Below are positions 1 to 7,039 of a stretch of 11,416 nt of DNA, piece by piece (position 1 is the first letter of the stretch; each line of letters opens with the position of its first letter). The DNA lies in NCBI GenBank assembly GCA_036401335.1, contig DASWVC010000228.1:1-11416 (forward strand), written 5' to 3'. The translations under genes and the position numbers were made by a program. The notes beneath the pieces were generated by a model. It had not been told where the DNA came from, did no database searches, and saw nothing but the letters and a program-made list of their open reading frames with translations. The DNA is from DASWVC01 sp036401335 (GTDB taxonomy: Bacteria; Verrucomicrobiota; Verrucomicrobiia; Chthoniobacterales; JAFAMB01).

Positions 1-623
1 AATGAATTTCGGTTATTACCTTTGACTCCGACGCTCCGAACTCAGAACGGATGGCGTACGTCGGAACCGATAACCTGGACGCCGGCAAAGAGGCGGGGAA
101 GGCGTTTAAGAAACTTCTGCCCAAGGGCAAATACGCCATCATTACCGGCGGCTTGGCGGCCGCTAACCTGAACGAACGCATCAAAGGGTTCAAAGAAGTT
201 GTCAGTGGGAGCGACTATTCGGAGATTTCCGGCTCTCCTTTTCCGTGCGATGACGACGCGGTCCGCGCGGTACAGATTCTGCAAGACGTTCTGACGCGCT
301 ACCCCAATCTGGACGGCATTTTCTTTTCGGGCGGGTGGGCGCTCTTCGGTGCCCCGGAAGCCTACATGAAAGCCATTGGAAAACGGGCCGCCGACGTGAA
401 GGCGAACAAGTTCGTTCTGGTATCCTTTGACACCTTGCCGGAGGAGCTCAAGCTTTTGCAAGGCGGGTACTGCAGTGCCCTGATCGGTCAGCGGCCCTAC
501 GCGATGGGAACCCAGAGCATTGACGTCCTGAACGACCTCGCGAACGGGAAGAAGGCGGACAATGTTAACACCGGCGTTGATGTCGTTGACGCAAGCAATG
601 TCGATCAGTTCATGAAGAAGTAA
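1..623 (+). CDS. sugar ABC transporter periplasmic substrate-binding protein, 3' part only
   Basis: This is the C-terminal two thirds of a periplasmic sugar-binding protein of the RbsB type (Peripla_BP_4 fold), which captures a sugar and delivers it to an ABC importer. In the coding frame the visible protein reads ISVITFDSDAPNSERMAYVGTDN, the hinge and ligand-pocket stretch of the family. GGLAAANLNERIKGF, FFSGGWALFGAPEAY and VLVSFDTLPEELKLLQGG follow, and it ends QFMKK then TAA. The ATG at 51 is internal: starting there would delete the N-terminal lobe. In this frame codon 3-5 is TGA, directly before the conserved ISVITFDSD, so the gene is either frameshifted or stopped here, or the window edge carries a base error. 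The RbsA-type ATPase gene follows 186 bp downstream on the same strand and is its likely partner. The sugar cannot be named from the sequence. Family is certain; integrity is not. Confidence 0.85.
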
Positions 624-624
624 C

Positions 625-665
625 CCGCCGAGCGGCGGCCTGAGGTTACGGCTTCCACCGGAAGC
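625..665 (+). terminator. two small hairpins after the binding-protein gene
   Basis: Directly after the stop codon lies CCGCC-GAGC-GGCGG (625-638), then GCTTCC-ACC-GGAAGC (651-665). Both stems are perfect. No T-run follows, so this is not a textbook intrinsic terminator. It may instead protect the 3' end of the abundant binding-protein message or reduce read-through into the ATPase gene. Confidence 0.35.
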
Positions 666-809
666 GTGTTCCCGACAGCGGAGGGGCTGGGTTTGGTCCC
701 GTAAAGCCCTTCACGCTGAGCAGCCAGGGCTCGTCCAGCCATAGGTCACCTTCCGCAAAATAAGCGCGCAACGAGCCTTTTCCGCTGCGCCGTCCTACCT
801 TCGCATTCC

Positions 810-2330
810 ATGCCTGCAATCCTGAAGATAGAGGGAATTACCAAGAGTTATCCAGGTGTGCGCGCCTTGCAGGACGTTACCTTCGACGTGGAGCGAGGAA
901 GCATTCACGCCATCATGGGAGAAAATGGGGCCGGCAAAAGCACGTTGATGCAGATCATTGCCGGAGCGCAACGGTCAGATTCGGGCACGTTGAACTTCGA
1001 TGGCCGCGAAGTCCAATTTACGAACCCGGCCGAGGCTCAGGCCGCTGGGATCGCCATTGTCTACCAGGAGCTGAACCTTTCTCCGAACCTTTCCATCGCC
1101 GAAAACGTGTTCCTCGGCCTGGAGCCGAGAAGCGGTGGAGCGTTTGTGAACCGCAAGACGCTGAGGGCCAAGACCGTCGCGACCCTGCAGAAGCTGGGCA
1201 TCCGGTTTGATCCGGACACCATCGTCGGCAGCCTCACCGTGGCGCAGCAACAGCTGGTCGAAATTTGCAAGAGCCTGGTCCGGAACCCGCGCCTGCTTAT
1301 CTTCGACGAACCAACCTCGAGCCTTTCGGAAGCGGATTCACGGATCCTGTTCCGGGTCATTGCCGACCTGAAAGCCCAGGGCGTGACGATGTTGTACATC
1401 TCGCACCGGTTCCCGGAAGTCTTCGCCAATTGCGACGCCGTGACGGTGTTGCGCGACGGCAAACACGTTCGAACCAAGCCCATGAAATCCACTTCGGAGG
1501 CGGAGGTGGTCAGCCTGATGGTGGGGCGGGAACTGCTGGCGTTTCATCGCCAGGACCTGACCCCCAGCCAGGAGGTGGTGTTCGAAGTGCGGGGGCTGAC
1601 GAAGCACGCCCAATACCGTGACGTGAGTTTTAAGATTCATCGCGGTGAAATCGTCGCCTTGGCGGGGCTGGTGGGCGCCGGTCGGAGCGAAGTTGCCCTC
1701 GGGGTGTTCGGCTGTCCCCCTCCTGACGCGGGAGAGGTTCGCGTCCAGGGCCAGCCCGTGCGCATCCGCCGGGCGCAAGATGCCATGCAAGCCGGCATCG
1801 CGCTTGCCCCCGAAGATCGCAAATCGACCGGCCTGGTGCTGGGCGCGAGCGTCGGGACGAATGTTTCCATGGCCGCGCTCCCGCGGCTGGCGCGAGCCCA
1901 GTTCGTCAACCGGTCGGCGGAACGAACGCTGGTCCAGCGCTTCGTTGCACGGCTCAATATTCGTACTCCCAGCCACGAGCAAAGGGTGGGCCTGCTGAGT
2001 GGCGGCAATCAGCAAAAGGTCATGATCGCCAAGTGGCTCGCGGTCGAGCCGAAGTGCCTCATCGTTGATGAACCCACTCGCGGCGTCGATGTGGGAACCA
2101 AGGCGGAAATCTACGCGCTGTTCGACGAACTGGCACACGCCGGGATCCCTATCCTGATGATCTCCAGCGACCTGCCGGAAGTGCTGGCGCTGGCCGACCG
2201 AATCGTGGTGATGCGGCAAGGCAGGGTCACCGGCGAACTGAGGCGCGCGGAGGCCACCGAAGAAAAGATCATGCACCTTGCCGCACTGGGGACGGACAAC
2301 GTTCCCCCGGATGCCCAGCCCGCAAAATAG
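810..2330 (+). CDS. sugar ABC transporter ATP-binding protein, two ABC domains (RbsA/MglA/XylG type)
   Basis: This cytoplasmic ATPase subunit of a ribose/galactose/xylose-class importer hydrolyses ATP to drive sugar uptake. It has 506 residues, the usual length, and two fused nucleotide-binding domains. Domain 1 has Walker A GENGAGKST (37-45), Q-loop YQELNL (85-90), a degenerate signature LTVAQQQ (142-148), Walker B with DEP (166-168) and H-loop SHR (198-200). Domain 2 has an atypical Walker A GLVGAGRSE (286-294), APEDRK (333-338), a canonical LSGGNQQ signature (396-402), Walker B LIVDEPT (417-423), and serine where the H-loop histidine would be (ISSD). This asymmetry is normal for the family, where one site is catalytically weak. 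The ATG at 810 sits just before the conserved ILKIEGITKSYPGV start, with no clear SD sequence. A binding-protein gene lies upstream, but no permease gene follows in the window. The substrate is unknown. Confidence 0.95.
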   Translation: MPAILKIEGITKSYPGVRALQDVTFDVERGSIHAIMGENGAGKSTLMQIIAGAQRSDSGTLNFDGREVQFTNPAEAQAAGIAIVYQELNLSPNLSIAENVFLGLEPRSGGAFVNRKTLRAKTVATLQKLGIRFDPDTIVGSLTVAQQQLVEICKSLVRNPRLLIFDEPTSSLSEADSRILFRVIADLKAQGVTMLYISHRFPEVFANCDAVTVLRDGKHVRTKPMKSTSEAEVVSLMVGRELLAFHRQDLTPSQEVVFEVRGLTKHAQYRDVSFKIHRGEIVALAGLVGAGRSEVALGVFGCPPPDAGEVRVQGQPVRIRRAQDAMQAGIALAPEDRKSTGLVLGASVGTNVSMAALPRLARAQFVNRSAERTLVQRFVARLNIRTPSHEQRVGLLSGGNQQKVMIAKWLAVEPKCLIVDEPTRGVDVGTKAEIYALFDELAHAGIPILMISSDLPEVLALADRIVVMRQGRVTGELRRAEATEEKIMHLAALGTDNVPPDAQPAK

Positions 2331-2461
2331 AGCGAGGGCATCAGCCGTGCGGCCCTTACTGACGCCAGGATTGTCCGCAGGCGCCCCGCGGAACGACCAC
2401 TCCCCCGTCTATACCGTTTGTCAAACGGCTGTGCCGAAATGAGCTCAGGTGGGCTGGTGGG

Positions 2462-2715
2462 GTCGCGTGTCCCCACGCGACGTCCGGCAGGGCCGGCTGT
2501 CCCTTGCCGACTCCGGGTGGCGGCGGGCCACGATCCCGGGGCGCTTGAGGACAAGCTCCCCTCGCGAAGGCCCCGTCACACCTTGTCGGCGGCGAAGGGA
2601 CTCGCCGCCCTACCAGGCTGCCGTCCGATCCGGCAGGCCTTTAAACCGCAAACTTCCTTACCCTTGGTGCCATTCGCGCAACGGGGTTTGGTAGGGTCGG
2701 CGGTCCCTCGCCGAC
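2462..2715. repeat. cluster of REP-like hairpins, several with a shared GTCCC loop
   Basis: Five stem-loops occupy the gap upstream of prfB. Perfect stems are GTCGCGTG/CACGCGAC (2462-2481, loop TCCC), GGCGGCGA/TCGCCGCC (2588-2609, loop AGGGAC, i.e. GTCCCT on the other strand), CTGCCG/CGGCAG (2618-2636) and GTCGGCG/CGCCGAC (2696-2715, loop GTCCCT). A fifth, imperfect one lies near 2487-2510, pairing GGCAGGG with CCCTTGCC. Four of the five have TCCC or GTCCC in the loop in one orientation, preceded by GGG, so they look like copies of one palindromic unit with compensating stem changes. They resemble bacterial REP elements; function is unknown. Confidence 0.6.
2540..2562 (+). repeat. 23-bp dispersed repeat, copy 1
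   Basis: The 23 bases beginning GGCGCTTGAGGACAAG and ending CTCCCCT occur again exactly, in reverse orientation, at 9527-9549, about 7 kb away. A third copy with two changes lies at 9328-9350. The core CTTG-AGGA-CAAG is itself a small hairpin. Both locations are non-coding, so this is a genome-dispersed intergenic repeat rather than a shared protein motif. Confidence 0.65.
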
Positions 2716-2801
2716 CGGAGTACCAGGGTGACAACACGTATCGGGGTCCGTCTGCTCCCCGCTTGCGGACGAGCTTTTCGGAAAGGATTTGTGACAAACG
2801 G

Positions 2802-2807
2802 TATAAT
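2802..2807 (+). promoter_or_regulatory. possible -10 box for prfB
   Basis: A perfect TATAAT lies 51 bp upstream of the prfB ATG and straddles the right end of the inverted-repeat element (TA of the repeat plus the flanking TAAT). No good -35 hexamer is seen 16-18 bp upstream; the region there reads CGGAAAGG. This is a -10 candidate only. Confidence 0.3.
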
Positions 2808-2858
2808 TGCCGGGCGCCCCTTGATCTTGGCACGAAGAACCTTCAACGTTGGCGGTTT

Positions 2859-3996
2859 ATGGAGATCGATTTACTGGCGATTCGGACCGATGACTTGAAA
2901 ACGCGCATTGGCGAGCTGCGGAGGTACCTTTGACTACCCCGCCCTCCAGCGAAGGTTAAAGGCCCTTGAAGCCCAGATGGCCGCCCCTGAGTTTTGGGAG
3001 CGAAAGGAACAGGCCCAGCAAACCATCGACGAGGCCACGGCCCTGCGCAACAAAGTGGAACCGATGGCTGACCTTGTCCAGAAGGTGGAAGATCTGGAGA
3101 TCATGCGAGGCCTGACCGAAGAGGAAGCCGACGCGTCCGCCCAAATGGCCGCTTTCCGCGATCTCCAATCCGAGTACGCGACCCTTACCCGTTTGCTTGA
3201 GGACTTTGAACTGAAGATGCTTCTTTCCGGTGAATTCGATCGGAACAACGCGTTTCTGACCATTCACGCGGGAGCGGGTGGCACCGAATCGTGCGACTGG
3301 GCGGACATGTTGTTGCGGATGTACCAGCGCTGGATTGAGCGCAACGGCTACGCCAGTCAGATCGTTGATTTACAACAGGGCGATGAAGCCGGTGTGAAAT
3401 CCGTGACGCTCCTCGTCACGGGCGAGTACGCTTACGGGTACCTGCAAACGGAGCGTGGGGTGCATCGCCTGGTCCGGATCTCACCTTTTGATGCCAACAA
3501 ACGACGGCACACGTCGTTCGCCAGCGTCGACAGTGTCCCCGAACTTAAGGAAGAAGTGGACGTCGAGATCAAGGAAAGTGACCTCGCGGTTGACACGTTC
3601 CGGAGCGGAGGGAAAGGGGGGCAGAACGTCAACAAGGTAGAAACGGCCGTACGCATCACCCACGTGCCGACCGGAATTGTGGTTGCTTGCCAAGCCGAAC
3701 GGAGCCAGGGCCGCAACCGCCAGATGGCCCTCAACATGCTCAAGGCAAAGCTTTACCAGATTGAGCAGGACCGTAAACGGGCGGAGCTCGACCGCCAGTA
3801 CGGGGAGAAAGGCGACATTGCCTGGGGCAGCCAGATCCGCTCCTATGTTTTTCAACCGTACCAGATGGTCAAAGACCATCGCACCGGTGTGGAGACTGGA
3901 AACGTGCAAGCCGTAATGGACGGGGACATTGACGCCTTCATTGAAGGCAAGCTTCGCGGCTTGACCAAGAAAGGCACCATGGAGGAAGAGGTTTGA
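2859..3996 (+). CDS. prfB: peptide chain release factor 2 (RF2), with programmed +1 frameshift
   Basis: RF2 recognises UAA and UGA stop codons and triggers release of the finished protein on the ribosome. The first 24 codons (ATG 2859 to CTT 2928-2930, ending LRRYL) are followed by in-frame TGA. A +1 shift that skips T2931 resumes at GAC 2932 and reads DYPALQRRL onward, giving a 378-residue protein, close to the family length. Visible landmarks in that protein are AGAGGTES (about 137-144), the stop-codon-reading tripeptide SPF (208-210) in VRISPFDANKRRHTSF, and the catalytic GGQ (253-255) in GGKGGQNVNKVETAVR. Product length and motifs are normal, so it should be functional. It stands alone on its strand: the upstream gap is full of repeats and the next gene converges on it. 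A good SD before the ATG is not visible. Confidence 0.96.
2919..2934 (+). promoter_or_regulatory. RF2 programmed +1 frameshift signal
   Basis: CGGAGG-TAC-CTT-TGA-C is seen: an internal SD-like GGAGG, three bases, the slippery CTT, then TGA followed by C. This is the architecture of the Escherichia coli prfB site, with the same three-base spacing. When RF2 is scarce, slow termination at the weak UGA-C lets the ribosome slip to +1 and make RF2, a negative feedback on its own level. The frames on either side join exactly into one RF2 sequence (LRRYL-DYPALQ). Confidence 0.95.
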
Positions 3997-3998
3997 AG

Positions 3999-4021
3999 CA
4001 GCCTGGCGGTCGCCATAGCTG
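3999..4021. terminator. hairpin between convergent prfB and methyltransferase genes
   Basis: CAGC-C-TGGC-GGTC-GCCA-TA-GCTG folds into an interrupted eight-pair stem three bases past the prfB stop, in the 43-bp gap before the convergent methyltransferase gene's stop. There is no T-run on either side. It could serve both strands as a weak terminator. Confidence 0.35.
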
Positions 4022-4039
4022 CGTTGCATCGTGCAGGAA

Positions 4040-4648
4040 TCAGTCACCACGGTTGCATCGCAGCAATCGAACCAGTTCGCGGCCTTCCCGGCCAGGGTAA
4101 GCTTGGGTCGGCACGTATTCTTCGACCAAATTGAACCATGGGCCAAAAAGTTCGTCCAATTCCGTTTGCCCCGTGCCGAACGGTGGTCCGTCAGGCTTTT
4201 CTCCCGGGTCCCACGGGTTCAAAAAGAAAACGCCCAGAAAGCGTCCATTCGGTTTGAGCAAACGCCGAACAGCCCGGACGTACCGTGGACGATCGTCAGG
4301 ATGGATGGCGCAGAAGCACGTGTGTTCAAAGACCCAGTCGAAGCCACCCTGGCCATCCCATGTCTCATCAAACAGGTCTTGAACGGTAAACCTGACCGGG
4401 CGGCCTGCCGCAAGCCTTCGGGCCTGTTCAACGGCGAAGGGTGAGAGGTCAATCCCGACCACCTCATCCACGCCTTTCGTGGCCAGCGCCCGGGCATCAT
4501 GGCCTAATCCACAACCGGGCACCAGAATCCTGCCAGCCAGGGGGCCATGGTCCTCGAGCCACTCCATGAGCGGCGGCGCAGCGTACCCTTTGTCCCAGGG
4601 AGTATCTCCCGCCCGGTACCAGGATTCCCATTCGGATGTTGCGGACAT
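4040..4648 (-). CDS. SAM-dependent methyltransferase, thiopurine methyltransferase (TPMT) family
   Basis: This is a predicted soluble class I methyltransferase that transfers a methyl group from S-adenosylmethionine. In the 202-residue form the N-terminus WESWYRAGDTPWDKGYAAPPL (7-27) is the TPMT-family signature (substrate side). ILVPGCGLGHDARALA (41-56) is SAM-binding motif I, VVGIDLSP (63-70) carries the acidic ribose-binding residue, and FDWVFEHTCFCAI (103-115) and LLKPNGRFLGVFF (130-142) follow. Bacterial relatives methylate thiols, halides, or selenium/tellurium oxyanions; the substrate cannot be fixed here. I chose ATG 4648 because it lies 23 bases past the stop of the upstream PAP2 gene and just before the conserved region. 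A GTG at 4696 would add 16 poorly conserved residues and overlap that gene. Probably co-transcribed with the PAP2 gene. Confidence 0.85.
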   Translation of the reverse strand: MSATSEWESWYRAGDTPWDKGYAAPPLMEWLEDHGPLAGRILVPGCGLGHDARALATKGVDEVVGIDLSPFAVEQARRLAAGRPVRFTVQDLFDETWDGQGGFDWVFEHTCFCAIHPDDRPRYVRAVRRLLKPNGRFLGVFFLNPWDPGEKPDGPPFGTGQTELDELFGPWFNLVEEYVPTQAYPGREGRELVRLLRCNRGD

Positions 4649-4671
4649 GCAGGCAGTGTTGACCGAGGCGT

Positions 4672-5364
4672 TCAGCGCCCGCGGGCCAATGGCCACCCTC
4701 CCTGGCCGGCAACCAGCCGGGCGAGCGCCGGCCCGGCCCGCGTCCAGACAACGTATGCCAGCAGCAGCCCGAGGATCAAGGCCACGGTCACGTCGGAAAG
4801 GCGATGGGCGTTAAGGTAAAGCCGGGACCAGCCGATGGCTGCGGCGGGCCCCAGAAACAGCCAGGCCCAACCGCGCCGGGCCCACCCCACCGTGCCGAAA
4901 AACGCAAAAGCCGCGGCGGTGTGACCGGACGGAAAACCATGGAACGAGTTCTTGCCAAGAAGAAACTGCCGTTCATACCACAACCCATACCAACCCGGTT
5001 TAACGCCCACCGCATTGGGCCGGGTACGACCGCTTAGCAGCCGCACGGCGTTGGCTGACGCGCCGGCCAGGGTCGAAGCCGTGATCATGCATAGCAGCAG
5101 GTGGACCAGGCCACGTGAGTGGCGGGCCCAGGCAATCAGGAGGAGGGTGAGGCCAAGGGCCATCAGTTCAGGCCAGTCCCCCCACCTGCTGAGCGCTCCT
5201 GCCACGTGAGCCCAGGCGGGGGTGTGATGGGCCAGCATCCATTGGATGCAACCGTCGTCCAACAGGAAAGCCGTGCCGATGGCGACCACAGCGACAGCAA
5301 GCGATGCGATCCGGAAGCGAAGACTGGTGTTTGCTTTAAAAAAGAATCCGGTAGGATGCGCCAT
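4672..5364 (-). CDS. PAP2-family membrane phosphatase
   Basis: This is a membrane phosphatase of the type-2 phosphatidic acid phosphatase family, acting on lipid phosphates or polyprenyl pyrophosphates at the outer face of the cytoplasmic membrane. All three catalytic motifs are present (230-residue numbering): RLLSGRTRP (108-116; R-x6-RP), PSGH (145-148) and SRLYLNAHRLSD (180-191; SR-x5-H-x3-D). Hydrophobic segments at about 20-36, 66-80, 88-104, 149-160, 167-178 and 193-206 fit a six-helix protein. ATG 5364 is preferred over an in-frame TTG at 5385, which would add only seven residues. It lies upstream of the methyltransferase gene on the same strand and diverges from the ArnT-like gene. 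Candidate substrates are undecaprenyl pyrophosphate, phosphatidylglycerophosphate or a lipid A phosphate; the sequence does not decide. Confidence 0.9.
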   Translation of the reverse strand: MAHPTGFFFKANTSLRFRIASLAVAVVAIGTAFLLDDGCIQWMLAHHTPAWAHVAGALSRWGDWPELMALGLTLLLIAWARHSRGLVHLLLCMITASTLAGASANAVRLLSGRTRPNAVGVKPGWYGLWYERQFLLGKNSFHGFPSGHTAAAFAFFGTVGWARRGWAWLFLGPAAAIGWSRLYLNAHRLSDVTVALILGLLLAYVVWTRAGPALARLVAGQGGWPLARGR

Positions 5365-5484
5365 GCTTGCTGACCAACGTTCCAACGTTCGCCGAACGGG
5401 TGCGTTCCGACCAGTGAAACCTAAGCTGCGGGGATCTCAAGCCAACGGCGAGCGCAATAGGAACCCGGCGTTTCCCCGTTAACC

Positions 5485-6981
5485 TTGGCCTTACCCCGTT
5501 GTCTGACTTTCGCCGGACGGTTCCACGCCGCTGGGCGGTACCTGGCGTTGTTTGTGGGCCTGTTAATCCTGAACAGCCTGGGCGACGGGGTTTTGCCGTT
5601 GATTGATCGCGACGAACCTCGGTTCGCGGAAGCATCGCGCGAAATGCGCCAGAGCGGGGATTACCTCATCCCGCGCGTCAACGGCGCGTACCGGTTCGAC
5701 AAACCGCCCCTGGTATATTGGTGTCAAGTCGCCGCGATGCGGATCGTCGGCGATGGCGATCTGGCCGTCCGTCTGCCTTCAGCGGTGTTCATGGCGGCGA
5801 CGGCGGTAATGGCGGCGCTCTGGGCGACGAAAGAAACCAACCCTCAGGTGGGTTGGTGGTCCGGAGTCATTTTCGGCACGTGCATGCAAACCTTCATGCA
5901 CGCACACGCGGCGGTCGCGGATCCACCCCTGGTGTTTTTTTTCACCGGGGCCTGCTGGGCGGGCTGGGAACGAATGCGGCGACCGGCGTCCAAGCGACTC
6001 TTCCTGGCGTTCTACCTGGCCCTGGCCGCTGGTTTTCTGGCCAAGGGGCCGATCGCACTGTTGCCCTGGATCACCCCGACGGTGCACCGTTACCTGAGGG
6101 AACGGCGAGTTCAGGTTTTGTTACCTTCAACCCTTGCCGGATTGCTGGTTGTGATTGGTGTCGTCGGGCTTTGGGGAATCCCGGCGTTGGTTGTGACGCA
6201 CGGCCAGTTTTTCAACGTTGGCATCGGCAAACACGTCGTGCAGCGGTCCCTCAAGCCGATGGAGAGCCACGGTGCCCCCGGCGTTATCGGCTACCTCCTG
6301 TTCTTACCTTTTTACGCGGTAACGCTGCTGGTCAGCTTTGCCCCGTGGAGCATTGGGCTGGGAAGGGCCATTCGGTCGGCCTGGCGTTCGGGCCAGGAAC
6401 TTGACCGGTACCTGCTGTTAAATGCCGCGGTGGTTTTCGCCGTGTTCACGCTGATTCAGACCAAGTTGCCGCATTACGTCCTGCCGGCCTTCCCACTCCT
6501 GGCGGTGGTGTTTGCACGGCATCGGTCACCCCGTTTTCCCGTGCGCGCGGCGGCCGGGACCGCGATGGGGGTTTACGTCCTTATCGCGACGGTGGGCTTT
6601 CGTTGGATCGAACCCGCTTTTCCCTCGAAAGTGCTCGTAGAGCAGCTTCGACCGGATTTGTCGCCGGCAACGCGTACCGGATCCGTTGGGTACGATGAGC
6701 AAAGCCTGGTCTGGTACCTGCGTCACACCACGGTGCCGTTCCATGAATGGCTCAGGGCAGAGGATGTGGTGCCTTTTCTGGCGGCACCAGGACCAGCAGT
6801 TTGCGTGGTCGCAGGCCCCGAGCGGATTAAGGTTCACGTCCCAACCGGGTGCCGAACCGTGGATTACAGCGGTTACAACGTTGCCCGGTGGAAAACTCAA
6901 CCGGTGCAATGGGCAGGCCTGCGGTTCCGGTTGCCTCTGCCCGAACGCGTAGATTTGCTGGCGCTGATCAAAGCAGAATAA
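5485..6981 (+). CDS. ArnT/PMT-type membrane glycosyltransferase (GT83-like)
   Basis: This is an integral membrane GT-C glycosyltransferase of 498 residues. Family members move a sugar from a polyprenyl-phosphate carrier to lipid A or another periplasmic acceptor. The first periplasmic loop has the catalytic DRDEPRFAEASREM (41-54), equivalent to the DEPRY motif of ArnT, followed by FDKPPLVYW (71-79) and the RLPSA turn (96-100). At least ten hydrophobic segments follow, including about 20-40, 100-115, 167-186, 203-224, 276-298 and 315-330, with TKLPHYVLPAFPLLAVVF near 332-349. The C-terminal periplasmic part is short. The only upstream in-frame start seen is TTG 5485; a later start at GTG 5554 would damage the first helix, so the exact start is uncertain. 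It diverges from the PAP2 phosphatase, which could act on the same lipid carrier. Acceptor and sugar are unknown. Confidence 0.9.
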   Translation: MALPRCLTFAGRFHAAGRYLALFVGLLILNSLGDGVLPLIDRDEPRFAEASREMRQSGDYLIPRVNGAYRFDKPPLVYWCQVAAMRIVGDGDLAVRLPSAVFMAATAVMAALWATKETNPQVGWWSGVIFGTCMQTFMHAHAAVADPPLVFFFTGACWAGWERMRRPASKRLFLAFYLALAAGFLAKGPIALLPWITPTVHRYLRERRVQVLLPSTLAGLLVVIGVVGLWGIPALVVTHGQFFNVGIGKHVVQRSLKPMESHGAPGVIGYLLFLPFYAVTLLVSFAPWSIGLGRAIRSAWRSGQELDRYLLLNAAVVFAVFTLIQTKLPHYVLPAFPLLAVVFARHRSPRFPVRAAAGTAMGVYVLIATVGFRWIEPAFPSKVLVEQLRPDLSPATRTGSVGYDEQSLVWYLRHTTVPFHEWLRAEDVVPFLAAPGPAVCVVAGPERIKVHVPTGCRTVDYSGYNVARWKTQPVQWAGLRFRLPLPERVDLLALIKAE

Positions 6982-6990
6982 GCCAAGCCG

Positions 6991-7039
6991 GACCGTGTGG
7001 GGCTAATTGCCCAAGGGCACAAAAAGCCCCACTGCGGTC
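6991..7039. terminator. long interrupted hairpin at convergent gene ends
   Basis: GACCG (6991-6995) pairs with CGGTC (7035-7039) and GTGGGGCT (6997-7004) pairs with AGCCCCAC (7025-7032). The loop contains a second small stem, TGCCC-AA-GGGCA. It starts nine bases past the glycosyltransferase stop and spans the stop codon of the converging Nramp relic. It is a plausible terminator for the + strand transcript, though without a clean T-run. Confidence 0.5.

Larger units (their letters stand above)
2412..2803. mobile_element. MITE-like element with 12-bp terminal inverted repeats and TA flanks
   Basis: TACCGTTTGTCA at 2412-2423 is repeated in exact inverted form as TGACAAACGGTA at 2792-2803, and TA sits immediately outside each end (2410-2411 and 2804-2805). 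The inverted identity including the TA is 14 bp. Short terminal inverted repeats with a duplicated TA are typical of IS630/mariner-type insertions, so a non-autonomous 392-bp miniature element is a reasonable reading. Inside there is no convincing gene, only a chain of GC-rich hairpins. The left end is itself a 15-bp palindrome (2414-2428). An alternative is that the two repeats are regulator sites rather than transposon ends. No transposase is visible in the window. Confidence 0.45.

Noticed and set aside
1338..2276. Long open frame antisense to the sugar ATPase gene
   Set aside because: Composition is a shadow of GC-rich codons (His/Arg-rich) with no recognisable domain, while the sense strand has every ABC motif.
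2792..2807. GTGACA plus TATAAT as a full sigma-70 promoter
   Set aside because: The GTGACA is only four bases from TATAAT, far too close to act as its -35 box, so only the -10 was kept as a candidate.
2418..2858. Open frame upstream of and in phase with the prfB ATG, as an N-terminal extension or separate gene
   Set aside because: Its translation is Pro/Arg-rich repeat sequence running through the hairpins. RF2 proteins start at a position equivalent to ATG 2859.
2928..2933. In-frame TGA near the start of prfB as a pseudogene or sequencing error
   Set aside because: The full RF2 recoding signal surrounds it and the +1 frame continues a complete, motif-intact RF2.
3481..4146. Open frame antisense to prfB running into the methyltransferase 3' end
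   Set aside because: It crosses two well supported genes on other frames and shows no protein family features.
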